A stretch of DNA of 6,259 nt from an uncultured Bacteroidales bacterium (GTDB taxonomy: Bacteria; Bacteroidota; Bacteroidia; Bacteroidales; JAUNSR01), in the NCBI GenBank assembly GCA_947074245.1, contig CAMTOW010000133.1, forward strand, positions 1 to 6,259. The letters run 5' to 3'. Made by a program: the position numbers and the translations under genes. The notes beneath the pieces were generated by a model. It did no database searches, was not told the DNA's origin, and saw nothing but the letters and a program-made list of their open reading frames with translations. Shown piece by piece: positions 1-6,212 of the stretch; the stretch's first letter is position 1, and every line of letters begins with the position of its first letter.

Positions 1-87
1 CCAATTCTGGATCAGCTGCAACGCTCGGGCTACGACGGCCTTTCGGCCGATGAGAAACGCAAACTCTTTAACGCCGGCAAAAAATAA
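1..87 (+). CDS. C-terminal tail of upstream gene, probably rhomboid-family intramembrane serine protease (DUF6576-like tail)
   Basis: Frame 1 is open from the first base and stops at TAA (85-87), giving 28 residues: PILDQLQRSGYDGLSADEKR, then a short basic end. The pattern of a helix, then SGYDxLSxDEKxxLFxAxK, resembles the short cytosolic C-terminal motif (DUF6576) that I recall at the end of Bacteroidota rhomboid proteases. Those genes often sit directly upstream of a membrane EEP gene, and here the next ORF begins 3 bp after the stop, which suits an operon. The catalytic rhomboid core (GxSG and the membrane helices) lies outside the window, so the assignment rests on the tail and the neighbour only. 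Another soluble protein with a similar helical end is possible. Confidence 0.65.
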   Translation, partial: PILDQLQRSGYDGLSADEKRKLFNAGKK

Positions 88-90
88 CAG

Positions 91-1185
91 ATGCACATGA
101 TCGGACGACTTTTTGATGGACTGATGTTTATCGTGAATCTGGTTCTGCTGGGCGTCTTCGCTCTTTCGGCTTATTCCGACCATATCTCACCCAAATTTTC
201 GGTCTATCCTTCGTTTTTGGGAATCTTGTTTCCGTTTTTTCTGATCGCCGTGATCCTGTTTATGATCTACTGGACGATCCGGATGAGATGGTATGCCCTC
301 GTATCGTTGTTGTTTCTGGTCGCTTGCTGGGAACCGGTGACGCGTTATGTGCCGTATCACTTCGTGGAGCAGACTCCGGCGGAAGGGGCAATCAAATTCC
401 TTACTTACAATACGTGCGGAATGGGGCGCTACAACCTCTCGAAGGCGGAGAAGAAAAACGAAGTGATCGAATTCATCAAAAATGAAGATCCCGACATCGT
501 ATGTCTTCAGGAGTTTTCGTTCGACAACCGCAAAGGAGCGCTTTCGGAAGCGAAAATTCGCAAACAGCTCAGCAAATACCCCTACTATCACTACAAACCC
601 TCATCGGTCAATTATTCGCACTCGGGATTGGCGATATTCTCCAAATATCCGATCCGGAAGGTGCAGGGGATCGATTATAAAAGTATGTACAACAGTTCGT
701 GTCTCTACGTGCTCGATGTGAACGGACGTCCGCTCACGGTGATCAACAACCATCTGGAGTCGAACAAGCTGTCGCCGGAAGACCGTCAGTTCTACGACGC
801 GATGATTCAGCATTTCGAGACACAGAAGATCGACGAATTCCGCACTACGCTGATTCATAAGCTGGGGACCGGCTATCGCGTACGCGCTACGCAGGCCGAA
901 CAGCTTCGCGATATCATCAAAGAGGTGAATACACCGCTGATCGTTTGCGGCGACTTCAACGATACGCCTATCTCCTATTGCTACCAGACCATTCGGGGGA
1001 ATATGACCGATGCGTTCCGCAATTCGGGGTTCGGACCGGGAATCACCTATCACGAGAATAAATTCCTGTTCCGCATCGACCATATTTTTCACAACGATTC
1101 GCTGAGTTCATCCAATGCGCGGGTACACCATGTGAAATGGTCGGACCATTATCCCGTGACCGTTTCATTCTGTTTAATGAATTGA
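91..1185 (+). CDS. Membrane-anchored endonuclease/exonuclease/phosphatase (EEP) family protein
   Basis: This is a 364-aa protein with about three N-terminal hydrophobic segments (residues ~10-28, ~42-63 and ~67-80), followed by an EEP (DNase I-like) domain from about residue 100 to the end. Visible motifs in order are IKFLTYNTCGM (N107, metal/active site), DPDIVCLQEFS (E141, metal ligand), SHSGLAIFSKYPI (~176-188), TVINNHLES (H221), LIVCGDFNDTP (D288 and N290), RIDHIF (~329-333) and WSDHYPV (D352 and H353). All expected catalytic positions are present, so it is probably an active metal-dependent phosphodiesterase or phosphatase. The substrate could be nucleic acid, phosphoinositide-like or sphingolipid-like, and the sequence does not decide. 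The membrane helices put it in the inner membrane; which side the catalytic domain faces is not determined. The start at 91 is 3 bp after the upstream stop. ATG 97 is an equally plausible start, and neither has a clear Shine-Dalgarno. It is probably translated from the upstream gene's transcript. Confidence 0.9.
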   Translation: MHMIGRLFDGLMFIVNLVLLGVFALSAYSDHISPKFSVYPSFLGILFPFFLIAVILFMIYWTIRMRWYALVSLLFLVACWEPVTRYVPYHFVEQTPAEGAIKFLTYNTCGMGRYNLSKAEKKNEVIEFIKNEDPDIVCLQEFSFDNRKGALSEAKIRKQLSKYPYYHYKPSSVNYSHSGLAIFSKYPIRKVQGIDYKSMYNSSCLYVLDVNGRPLTVINNHLESNKLSPEDRQFYDAMIQHFETQKIDEFRTTLIHKLGTGYRVRATQAEQLRDIIKEVNTPLIVCGDFNDTPISYCYQTIRGNMTDAFRNSGFGPGITYHENKFLFRIDHIFHNDSLSSSNARVHHVKWSDHYPVTVSFCLMN

Positions 1186-1241
1186 TATTCATTTATAAAG
1201 CTTTTTTAGTGCATATATACTTATTTTATAATACAAACGTT

Positions 1242-1249
1242 TATATTTG
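1242..1249 (+). promoter_or_regulatory. Candidate Bacteroidota -7 box for the M3 peptidase gene
   Basis: TATATTTG is an exact match to the Bacteroides -7 consensus TAnnTTTG. It lies in the AT-rich 96-bp gap, 32 bp before the ATG at 1282. No clear TTTG-like -33 element is seen at the expected distance (~1218-1223 reads ACTTAT), so the upstream half is weak. It would give a 5' leader of about 25 nt. Confidence 0.45.
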
Positions 1250-1281
1250 CCTGCTACAACAATTACTCATCAATATTCCCT

Positions 1282-3381
1282 ATGAAGAAAATTTTATTCA
1301 CTTCCTGTATCGCAGCTATGATGGTATCATGTGCTCCTAAGACAGAATCGAATCCGTTCTTCACCGAATACACGGCACCTTTCGGTATGCCCGACTTCGC
1401 TCAGATCAGATCCGAACACTACATGCCTGCCTTTTTGAAAGGTATGGAAGAACATAACGCCGAAATCGAGGCGATCGTAAATAATCCCGAAGCTCCGACT
1501 TTCGCCAATACCATCGAAGCGATGGAATTCAGCGGAAAACTGATGAACCGTGTCAGCGCGGTGTTCTACAACCTGACCAGCGCGGAAACGAACGATCAGC
1601 TGAAAACGATTCAGAAAGATATGTCGCCGCTTTTGTCGGAACACAACGACAATATCTCGCTTAACGACAAACTGTTTGAGCGCGTTAAGGTGATCTATGA
1701 TAACAAAGCTACAGCCAACCTGACTCCTGAACAGGAGATGGTTTTGGACAAATACTATAAAGACTTCGTTCGCTCGGGCGCCTTGTTGGACGCGACTCAG
1801 AAAGAACAGCTGAAAGCGATCAACAAAGAGTTGAACCTGCTGTCGATCCGTTTTGCAGACAACGTGCTTACGGAAACCAACAATTTCAAATTGGTGATCG
1901 ACAACGAAGCTGACTTGGCCGGTCTGCCTGAATGGGTGATCGCTGGAGCGGCAGAAGAAGCGAACGCGAAAGGCGAAACGGGTAAATGGGTGTTTACGCT
2001 TGCGAAACCGAGCTTCCTCCCATTCCTTCAATATGCCGACAATCGCGAACTTCGTGAGAAAATCTACAACGGATACATCAACCGCGCCGACAATGGCAAC
2101 GACAACGACAACAAAGAAACGATCGCTCAGATCTTGAAACTTCGTCAGCAGAAAGCGAATCTTCTGGGATTCGATACGTTCGCGGAGTTTGCTTTGGACA
2201 ATCGTATGGCGAAAAATCCGGAAAACGTATATGCTTTGCTGAACAGCATCTGGAGCGCGGCTCTTCCGAAAGCGAAAGAGGAAGCGAAAGATATGCAGGC
2301 ATTGATCTATCAGGAGGGAGGCAACTTCCAGTTGGCTGCTTGGGACTGGTGGTATTATACAGAAAAACTGCGTAAGCAGAAGTTCGACTTGGACGAATCG
2401 GAAGTGAAACCGTTCTTCGCCGTAGATAACGTGCGCGACGGGGCATTCATGGTTGCGAACAAACTATGGGGCATCACGTTTGAAGAAAGAACCGATATTC
2501 CGGTTTATCACCAGGATGTGAAAACATTCGAAGTGAAAGACAAAGACGGATCTCACATCGGAGTGTTCCTGGTTGACTACTTCCCGCGCGAAAGCAAAAG
2601 AGCCGGAGCTTGGATGAACTCTTACCGCGACCAGTCGATCGAGAACGGAACCAACATCCGCCCGATCGTTGTGAACGTAGGTAACTTCTCGAAACCGGTA
2701 GGCAACACGCCTTCGTTGTTGAATATCGACGAGGTGCAGACACTGTTCCACGAATTCGGACACGGATTGCACGGGTTGTTGACTCAGTGTACGTATCCGA
2801 TCGTAAGCGGAACGTCGGTAGCGAGAGACTTCGTAGAACTTCCGTCACAGATTATGGAGCACTGGGCGACCAATCCGGAAGTGATGACAATGTATGCGAA
2901 ACATTATCAGACCGGCGAAGTGATCTCAGACGAGTTGATCGAGAAAATGGATAAAGCGGCAAACTTCAACACGGGCTTCACGACGACCGAATTGGTAGCT
3001 GCGGCGCTGTTGGATATGAACTACCATACGACATCTGATTTCAGCAACTTCGACGCGGTAGCGTTCGAAAGCAAAACGACCAAAGAGATCGGTCTGATCG
3101 ATGAGATCACATACCGTTATCGCGGTCCTTACTTCAGCCATATCTTCTCGGGAGGTTATGCAACCGGTTATTACAGCTACCTGTGGGCGGAGGTTTTGGA
3201 TGCAGACGCATTCGACGCATTCGAGCAGAACGGTATCTTCGATCAGAAAACCGCACAGCTTTATCGTGAGAACATCCTTGAAAAAGGAGGTAGCGTAGAG
3301 CCGATGACGCTTTACGTACAGTTCCGCGGTGCAGAGCCGAATCCGGAAGCGTTGTTGCGCAACCGTGGTTTGAAAAACTAA
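1282..3381 (+). CDS. dcp: M3-family zinc metallopeptidase, peptidyl-dipeptidase Dcp type, predicted lipoprotein
   Basis: This 699-aa protein is close to the roughly 680 aa of E. coli Dcp. The zinc site is intact: HEFGH at residues 490-494 (H490 and H494 as ligands, E491 catalytic) and the third ligand E519 in RDFVELPSQIMEHW, 25 residues after H494 as in other M3A enzymes. The C-terminal segment YFSHIFSGGYATGYYSYLW (617-635) carries the conserved Gly-rich loop and the substrate-binding/transition-state tyrosines. By family knowledge it cleaves dipeptides from the C-termini of oligopeptides in peptide catabolism. The N-terminus is a short lipoprotein-type signal: MKK, a hydrophobic stretch, then VSC with C17 as the probable lipidated cysteine. 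The -3 residue is Met, so the lipobox is imperfect. This signal, including C17, fixes the start at 1282. Export implies a periplasmic or membrane-attached enzyme, unlike E. coli Dcp. It is followed by a strong terminator and looks monocistronic. Oligopeptidase A is the main alternative, and the dcp symbol is by similarity. Confidence 0.93.
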   Translation: MKKILFTSCIAAMMVSCAPKTESNPFFTEYTAPFGMPDFAQIRSEHYMPAFLKGMEEHNAEIEAIVNNPEAPTFANTIEAMEFSGKLMNRVSAVFYNLTSAETNDQLKTIQKDMSPLLSEHNDNISLNDKLFERVKVIYDNKATANLTPEQEMVLDKYYKDFVRSGALLDATQKEQLKAINKELNLLSIRFADNVLTETNNFKLVIDNEADLAGLPEWVIAGAAEEANAKGETGKWVFTLAKPSFLPFLQYADNRELREKIYNGYINRADNGNDNDNKETIAQILKLRQQKANLLGFDTFAEFALDNRMAKNPENVYALLNSIWSAALPKAKEEAKDMQALIYQEGGNFQLAAWDWWYYTEKLRKQKFDLDESEVKPFFAVDNVRDGAFMVANKLWGITFEERTDIPVYHQDVKTFEVKDKDGSHIGVFLVDYFPRESKRAGAWMNSYRDQSIENGTNIRPIVVNVGNFSKPVGNTPSLLNIDEVQTLFHEFGHGLHGLLTQCTYPIVSGTSVARDFVELPSQIMEHWATNPEVMTMYAKHYQTGEVISDELIEKMDKAANFNTGFTTTELVAAALLDMNYHTTSDFSNFDAVAFESKTTKEIGLIDEITYRYRGPYFSHIFSGGYATGYYSYLWAEVLDADAFDAFEQNGIFDQKTAQLYRENILEKGGSVEPMTLYVQFRGAEPNPEALLRNRGLKN

Positions 3382-3406
3382 TACGAATCGTATATGATCC
3401 GATATG

Positions 3407-3441
3407 AAAAAGGAGTGTCTCTGGCGGGACACTCCTTTTTT
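3407..3441 (+). terminator. Intrinsic terminator of the M3 peptidase gene
   Basis: A perfect 13-bp stem (3407-3419 with 3428-3440, core AGGAGTGTC/GACACTCCT) encloses an 8-nt loop and ends in six T residues (3436-3441), 25 bp after the stop codon. The left arm begins with five A residues, so the element could also work on the opposite strand, although no minus-strand gene is seen here. Confidence 0.92.
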
Positions 3442-3454
3442 GTTTAGAGAATTA

Positions 3455-3484
3455 TTTGTATTAATATTTTATATAGTATATTTA
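3455..3484 (+). promoter_or_regulatory. Candidate Bacteroidota-type promoter for the DUF4476 lipoprotein gene
   Basis: TTTG at 3455-3458 fits a -33 element. TATATTTA at 3477-3484 fits the -7 element TAnnTTTG with only the last base different. The spacer is 18 bp, close to the usual 19-21. It lies in a very AT-rich stretch between the terminator and the ATG at 3525, where chance matches are more likely. The predicted leader is about 35 nt. Confidence 0.45.
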
Positions 3485-3524
3485 AATATGTAAAATAAAT
3501 TATGATTCTATAAAAATATCGGAT

Positions 3525-4223
3525 ATGAAATCGAAACTGTTACTTTATACGCTTCTTTCGGCATCGATGCTGTCACTTGGTTCTTGTAAATCACATCGAT
3601 CGATGAATATCGTGGATCAGGCCTTATTTCAGGTGCAACCGGGCATGACCTTTGCTCAGGTGCAAGCGATTCTTGATAAGCCGGACTATCGCCGATTCAA
3701 TCAGGAGTTCGAACAATGGGAATATCGCCGCATCATAAAACGGCAACCAGTGGAAGTGATTCTTCTGTTTAAAGACGGTGCTCTTTGTGAGATGGATTCG
3801 TTCCGTCCGGTTCTGGATCCGACCGAACATCCGTTCGTTTCTCATTCGTCTGCTACGGCATCGGCTCCTCACGATTCATTTCCCGACGGTCCGCAGGTGG
3901 GAATGCCTTATGCCGATTTCAATCGGATGTGTTCGCTCATCTCAGCTGTAACTTTGATTGAAGAGCGACTCAATGTGCTTAATACCGTATATACCGATCA
4001 GCCGATCAGCTGCATTCAGGCGCATGATATTCTGCAACTGTTCTCGGCAGAGCATTATCGCTCGGACGCACTCAATAAGCTCGCTCCGGGAATTATGGAT
4101 TGGGAGAATTACGATCTTGTGTTGCGTGCTTTTAAGTCGATTTATGAGCGGGATAAAGCGTTTCAGGTGCATTTCCTGCCGAAATTGATGGAGCAGAATT
4201 CCGGAACCGGTCAGAACGGTTGA
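3525..4223 (+). CDS. Lipoprotein with BamE/SmpA-like N-terminal region and C-terminal DUF4476 domain
   Basis: This is a 232-aa protein of unknown role. The N-terminus is a classical lipoprotein signal: MKSK, a hydrophobic core, then lipobox LGSC with C21 as the modified cysteine. Residues ~35-95 (VQPGMTFAQVQAILDKPDYR, then a WEYRR strand and VEVILLFKDGALCEM) have the layout of a BamE/SmpA/OmlA-like fold: a GMT turn, a helix ending in a 'gxP' loop, then beta strands ending in a short F-x-D-G hairpin. Residues ~96-122 form a linker rich in Ser, His and Pro. Residues ~126-218 match the DUF4476 pattern: a helix with F-N-x-M, ERLNVLNTVY, a Q-A-H-D-I-L-Q-L-F helix, then MDWENYDLVLRAF. DUF4476 has no established function that I know of. 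The protein is probably membrane-attached in the periplasm and may be structural or assembly-related, but that is inference from the BamE-like part. It looks monocistronic, with a terminator ~290 bp downstream. Confidence 0.85.
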   Translation: MKSKLLLYTLLSASMLSLGSCKSHRSMNIVDQALFQVQPGMTFAQVQAILDKPDYRRFNQEFEQWEYRRIIKRQPVEVILLFKDGALCEMDSFRPVLDPTEHPFVSHSSATASAPHDSFPDGPQVGMPYADFNRMCSLISAVTLIEERLNVLNTVYTDQPISCIQAHDILQLFSAEHYRSDALNKLAPGIMDWENYDLVLRAFKSIYERDKAFQVHFLPKLMEQNSGTGQNG

Positions 4224-4240
4224 TATCTTCGGTATCGTTT

Positions 4241-4282
4241 GGTCGGAATCCGTTTCTGTTCGGTTGAAATCCGTTTCTCTCG
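4241..4282 (+). repeat. Two-copy imperfect 21-bp tandem direct repeat
   Basis: 4241-4261 and 4262-4282 are adjacent 21-bp units matching at about 16 of 21 positions. They share AATCCGTTTCT (4247-4257 and 4268-4278). The array lies just after the DUF4476 stop codon. It may be a relic of slippage or duplication, or a paired binding site; nothing else supports a function. Confidence 0.55.
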
Positions 4283-4316
4283 ATTCAGATCAAACCGATA
4301 TTAGGTAGGCTCTGAC

Positions 4317-4535
4317 GAATCGGATGCTCTTCGCAGAGGTTGCTACTCGACGTATTGTTGCTTCATCAACAATCACCTCCTCCGCATAGAACTCTTCATA
4401 GAGGTCTTTCATCGAGAATCGGATCTGTCGATGAAAAGAGAAAACCTTGCCGACCGGTAAAATCCGGCTGATAAATAAGAAAATACATGGATTGGTTTTC
4501 TATGAAATATGAAAAACATCTTTCTTGAATCGGAT
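4317..4535 (+). repeat. Three dispersed copies of GAATCGGAT
   Basis: The exact 9-mer GAATCGGAT occurs at 4317-4325, 4416-4424 and 4527-4535, all on the same strand. The second lies in the loop of the 4407-4436 hairpin, and the third in the loop of the terminator at 4512-4560. A same-strand loop placement is compatible with RNA-level contact or protein binding, but chance or local duplication is not excluded. Confidence 0.4.
4327..4405 (+). repeat. Duplicated hairpin motif CTCTTCnnAGAGGT
   Basis: CTCTTCGCAGAGGT (4327-4340) and CTCTTCATAGAGGT (4392-4405) match at 12 of 14 positions and differ only in the two loop bases. Each folds as a 4-bp CTCT/AGAG stem. The two copies flank the ATTGTTG/CAACAAT hairpin. 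Conservation of the stem with variation in the loop is what a structured RNA or a repeated protein site would show, though two copies are little evidence. Confidence 0.45.
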
Positions 4536-4561
4536 AAACCGGATCGGAAAGATGTTTTTTT
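4512..4561 (+). terminator. Intrinsic terminator in the spacer before the PAP2 gene
   Basis: AAAAACATCTTTC (4512-4524) pairs perfectly with GAAAGATGTTTTT (4547-4559) in a 13-bp stem, followed by a run of seven T residues (4555-4561, partly within the stem). The 22-nt loop is long and can form a weak inner CGG/CCG pairing. The stem is AT-rich, but its length and T-run make termination likely. It would end transcripts from the DUF4476 gene or from a spacer RNA. Its A-rich left arm could also terminate on the opposite strand. Confidence 0.85.
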
Positions 4562-4653
4562 ATGATCCCTTTATCGAGAAGTTACAGGCGGCGTATTCTG
4601 ATAGATGAGGCAGACACGTTCTCCTGTTTTTCGGTTCATACCGCAGGAAATCG

Positions 4654-4661
4654 TATATTTA
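4654..4661 (+). promoter_or_regulatory. Candidate -7 box for the PAP2 phosphatase gene
   Basis: TATATTTA matches TAnnTTTG except for the last base and lies 23 bp before the ATG at 4685. A T-rich stretch (4626-4631) stands near the -33 position but lacks a clean TTTG. If real, the transcript begins at about 4668. The in-frame upstream ATG codons at 4562 and 4661 would then lie outside the message, supporting the start at 4685. Confidence 0.4.
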
Positions 4662-4684
4662 TGGTTTCTTATCAATTCGTACTT

Positions 4685-5323
4685 ATGAGATACATTCTGA
4701 TTACACTCTTTCTGTCGCTTCATTTCATGTGCTCTGTGTCGGCACAACCTCGAGAAGTGAAATGGCTTCATTCCATCAACAAGGCCGACGGTCGGGCTCT
4801 TACCAATTTCAACAAGGCCGTTTCCAATTCTGAGATCGCTTTTTTGATTGGAGTGCCGGTCGGAATGGGGATTTACGATCTGATTACGCGCGATGCCGAT
4901 CATTTCGATAAAACTTTGGGCATAACGGCATCCGTAGTAGGAACTTACGCCATCAGTCTGGCCATGAAGTCGATTATTAAACGGGAGCGTCCGGGAGAAA
5001 AATATCCGGGATATATCATCCCGAGGGTACATGAGACAGGACATTCTTTCCCTTCCAACCATACGGGTGGCGCATTCGCGCTGGCAACCATTCTTACACT
5101 CAACTATCCGCGTTGGTATATCATCGCTCCCGCCTATTTGTGGGCTTCGGCAATCGGATATTCGCGAATGCAGCTGGGTGTTCATTATCCATCCGACGTA
5201 TTTGCCGGGGCTATATTGGGCGCGGCTTCCGCTTACGGATGCTATCAGGCACAGAAAGCCTGGACACGCCATCGCAAATCACGTGTTAAAAATCAGGGAA
5301 TGGCGCTGAATGTGTATCGCTGA
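4685..5323 (+). CDS. Secreted/periplasmic PAP2-family phosphatase (type 2 phosphatidic acid phosphatase-like)
   Basis: With the start at 4685 the protein has 212 aa and begins with a clean signal peptide (MRYILITLFLSLHFMCSVSA, then QPREVKW), cleaved after A20. The longer frame from 4562 starts inside the terminator T-run and would bury this signal after 41 residues, so I reject it. The three PAP2 signature motifs are complete: K95-x6-R102-P103 (KSIIKRERP), the PSGH-type motif as P123-S-N-H126, and S160-R161-x5-H167-x3-D171. H126 and H167 are the expected catalytic histidines. Hydrophobic segments at ~51-66, ~79-95, ~128-138, ~145-158 and ~172-186 suggest a membrane-embedded enzyme. The family dephosphorylates lipid phosphates such as phosphatidic acid, undecaprenyl pyrophosphate or lipid A phosphates, or acts as soluble acid phosphatase; the substrate is undetermined. 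The next gene starts 80 bp downstream with no terminator seen between them, so co-transcription is possible. Confidence 0.92.
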   Translation: MRYILITLFLSLHFMCSVSAQPREVKWLHSINKADGRALTNFNKAVSNSEIAFLIGVPVGMGIYDLITRDADHFDKTLGITASVVGTYAISLAMKSIIKRERPGEKYPGYIIPRVHETGHSFPSNHTGGAFALATILTLNYPRWYIIAPAYLWASAIGYSRMQLGVHYPSDVFAGAILGAASAYGCYQAQKAWTRHRKSRVKNQGMALNVYR

Positions 5324-5403
5324 CGGGTTGTTACTCAAACTTTTTGCTTTGGTAAGTTGTTCTCAAAGTATCCGAATATCCGGAGAAATATTGAGTAGCA
5401 CTT

Positions 5404-6212
5404 ATGAAGAACCTGATGACTATCCTCGCGCTGTTTGTTGTTTGCCTGTTTATTCGGGCACAGCAGAATGATGTGCAACGGCATGGCCTGAATGGAAAAG
5501 TAAGAAGCTGCAAGACTCTTTCTTATAGCTATCAAAGCGCGCCAGATGGAAAGCTGACCGCTACACGGGATCTACTGCAATACGGTGGTGACGGTTATGA
5601 GGTAGATAGCTGGTATGGGTATGATACGACCGGTAACATCATTTTGGCTTATTCGATTCCGAAAATCGGATCGCGTGCCGATAAGCGGGTTTACAAACGC
5701 GATGAAAAAGGACGAATCAATGAAAGCCGGTTATTCAATTATCGCAATCAGCTTCAGAGTTACGATGTATATGCCTATCGGGGAGATGGTTCGCCTCAAG
5801 AGATTAAGACCTATAATTCAATAGATCGGCTCGCCTCGCGAAGCGTTTATCGTTACGACTCGAAAGGGCGTCAAACCGGTATCGTTCATTATGACGCTGC
5901 CGGAAAGCAAACCGGGGTTTCGGAGGAATGTTCGTATGACGGATCCGGAAATCGGGTCTATAAATGGACGGATGCGCCCGTAGATTATACCGCGGTAGTG
6001 AATCCCCAGGATAAAGTGATTGAAGAACGTGGCGTGATGAACGACGGTTCGGAATATTTCCATAATTATCACAAATATGATGCGACAGGTGCTCGCGTTC
6101 AAACGGTCTATACCGTGGATGGCGATACCATTGATATTAACAACAACCCGCCATCTGACAATATCCTTGATGAAGGGCGTGTGCTTGAAAAAGACGATAA
6201 CGGAAACTGGCT
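5404..6212 (+). CDS. Secreted YD-repeat-like protein, C-terminus missing
   Basis: An open frame from ATG 5404 has no stop before the window ends; about 269 residues are genuine. The N-terminus is a signal peptide (MKNLMTILALFVVCLFIRAQ; probable cut after A19 or Q20), so the product is exported. The mature part begins with LNGKVRSCKTLSY and then has about seven degenerate YD-type units of the form Y-x-Y-D-x-x-G-x-x: ~69-79 (WYGYDTTGNI), ~96-106 (RVYKRDEKGRI), ~121-131 (DVYAYRGDGSP), ~147-157 (SVYRYDSKGRQ), ~175-185 (EECSYDGSGNR), ~221-231 (NYHKYDATGAR) and ~259-269 (RVLEKDDNGNW). These resemble the Tyr-Asp repeats of RHS/teneurin-type shells, but the protein is short and no RHS core or toxin domain is visible. 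No function is known. Codons after 6212 are adapter-derived. Confidence 0.8.

Larger units (their letters stand above)
4224..4511. other. Non-coding spacer with multiple short hairpins, possible structured RNA or 3' UTR
   Basis: No convincing gene is seen in this stretch. It contains perfect small inverted repeats: CTCT-TCGC-AGAG (4327-4338), ATTGTTG/CAACAAT (4354-4360 with 4367-4373, 6-nt loop, with GAGGT 4336-4340 and ACCTC 4375-4379 able to extend it), CTCT-TCAT-AGAG (4392-4403), TTTCATCGA/TCGATGAAA (4407-4415 with 4428-4436, 12-nt loop) and CCGG/CCGG (4454-4467). It ends at an intrinsic terminator. It could be a long 3' UTR of the DUF4476 gene, a small RNA, or decayed sequence. No clear promoter was found inside it. 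Confidence 0.35.

Noticed and set aside
601..1092. Minus-strand frame of 163 codons opposite the EEP gene
   Set aside because: It overlaps the conserved EEP catalytic domain and has no independent start signal or motif.
1176..1207. AATGAAT/ATTCATT hairpin (1176-1193) over the EEP stop codon, followed by T6 (1202-1207), as a terminator
   Set aside because: The stem is only 7 bp and nearly all A-T, and the T-run is 8 nt away from it. It could act weakly, but I would not annotate it.
1327..2031. Minus-strand open frame of 234 codons opposite the M3 peptidase, plus shorter ones at 2464-2848 and 2926-3432
   Set aside because: They are antisense to a well-supported peptidase, with composition rich in Arg, Phe and Val and no domain. 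They arise from the codon bias of the true gene.
3381..3393. Odd palindrome ATACGA-A-TCGTAT just after the M3 stop codon
   Set aside because: It is short, AT-rich and a single copy, and it is close to a convincing terminator. No regulator context supports an operator.
4562..4684. N-terminal extension of the PAP2 frame from ATG 4562
   Set aside because: This ATG lies at the end of the terminator T-run, and the added 41 residues precede a perfect signal peptide. A start at 4685 fits the signal and the promoter box.
4571..5272. Long minus-strand open frame of 233 codons opposite the PAP2 gene
   Set aside because: It lies almost wholly antisense to a gene with complete PAP2 motifs and a signal peptide. 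Its translation shows no recognisable motif, only scattered Cys, Arg and Ser typical of shadow frames.
5345..5370. CTTTG/CAAAG hairpin between the PAP2 and YD-repeat genes as a terminator
   Set aside because: It has a weak stem with wobble pairs and no T-run on the 3' side.
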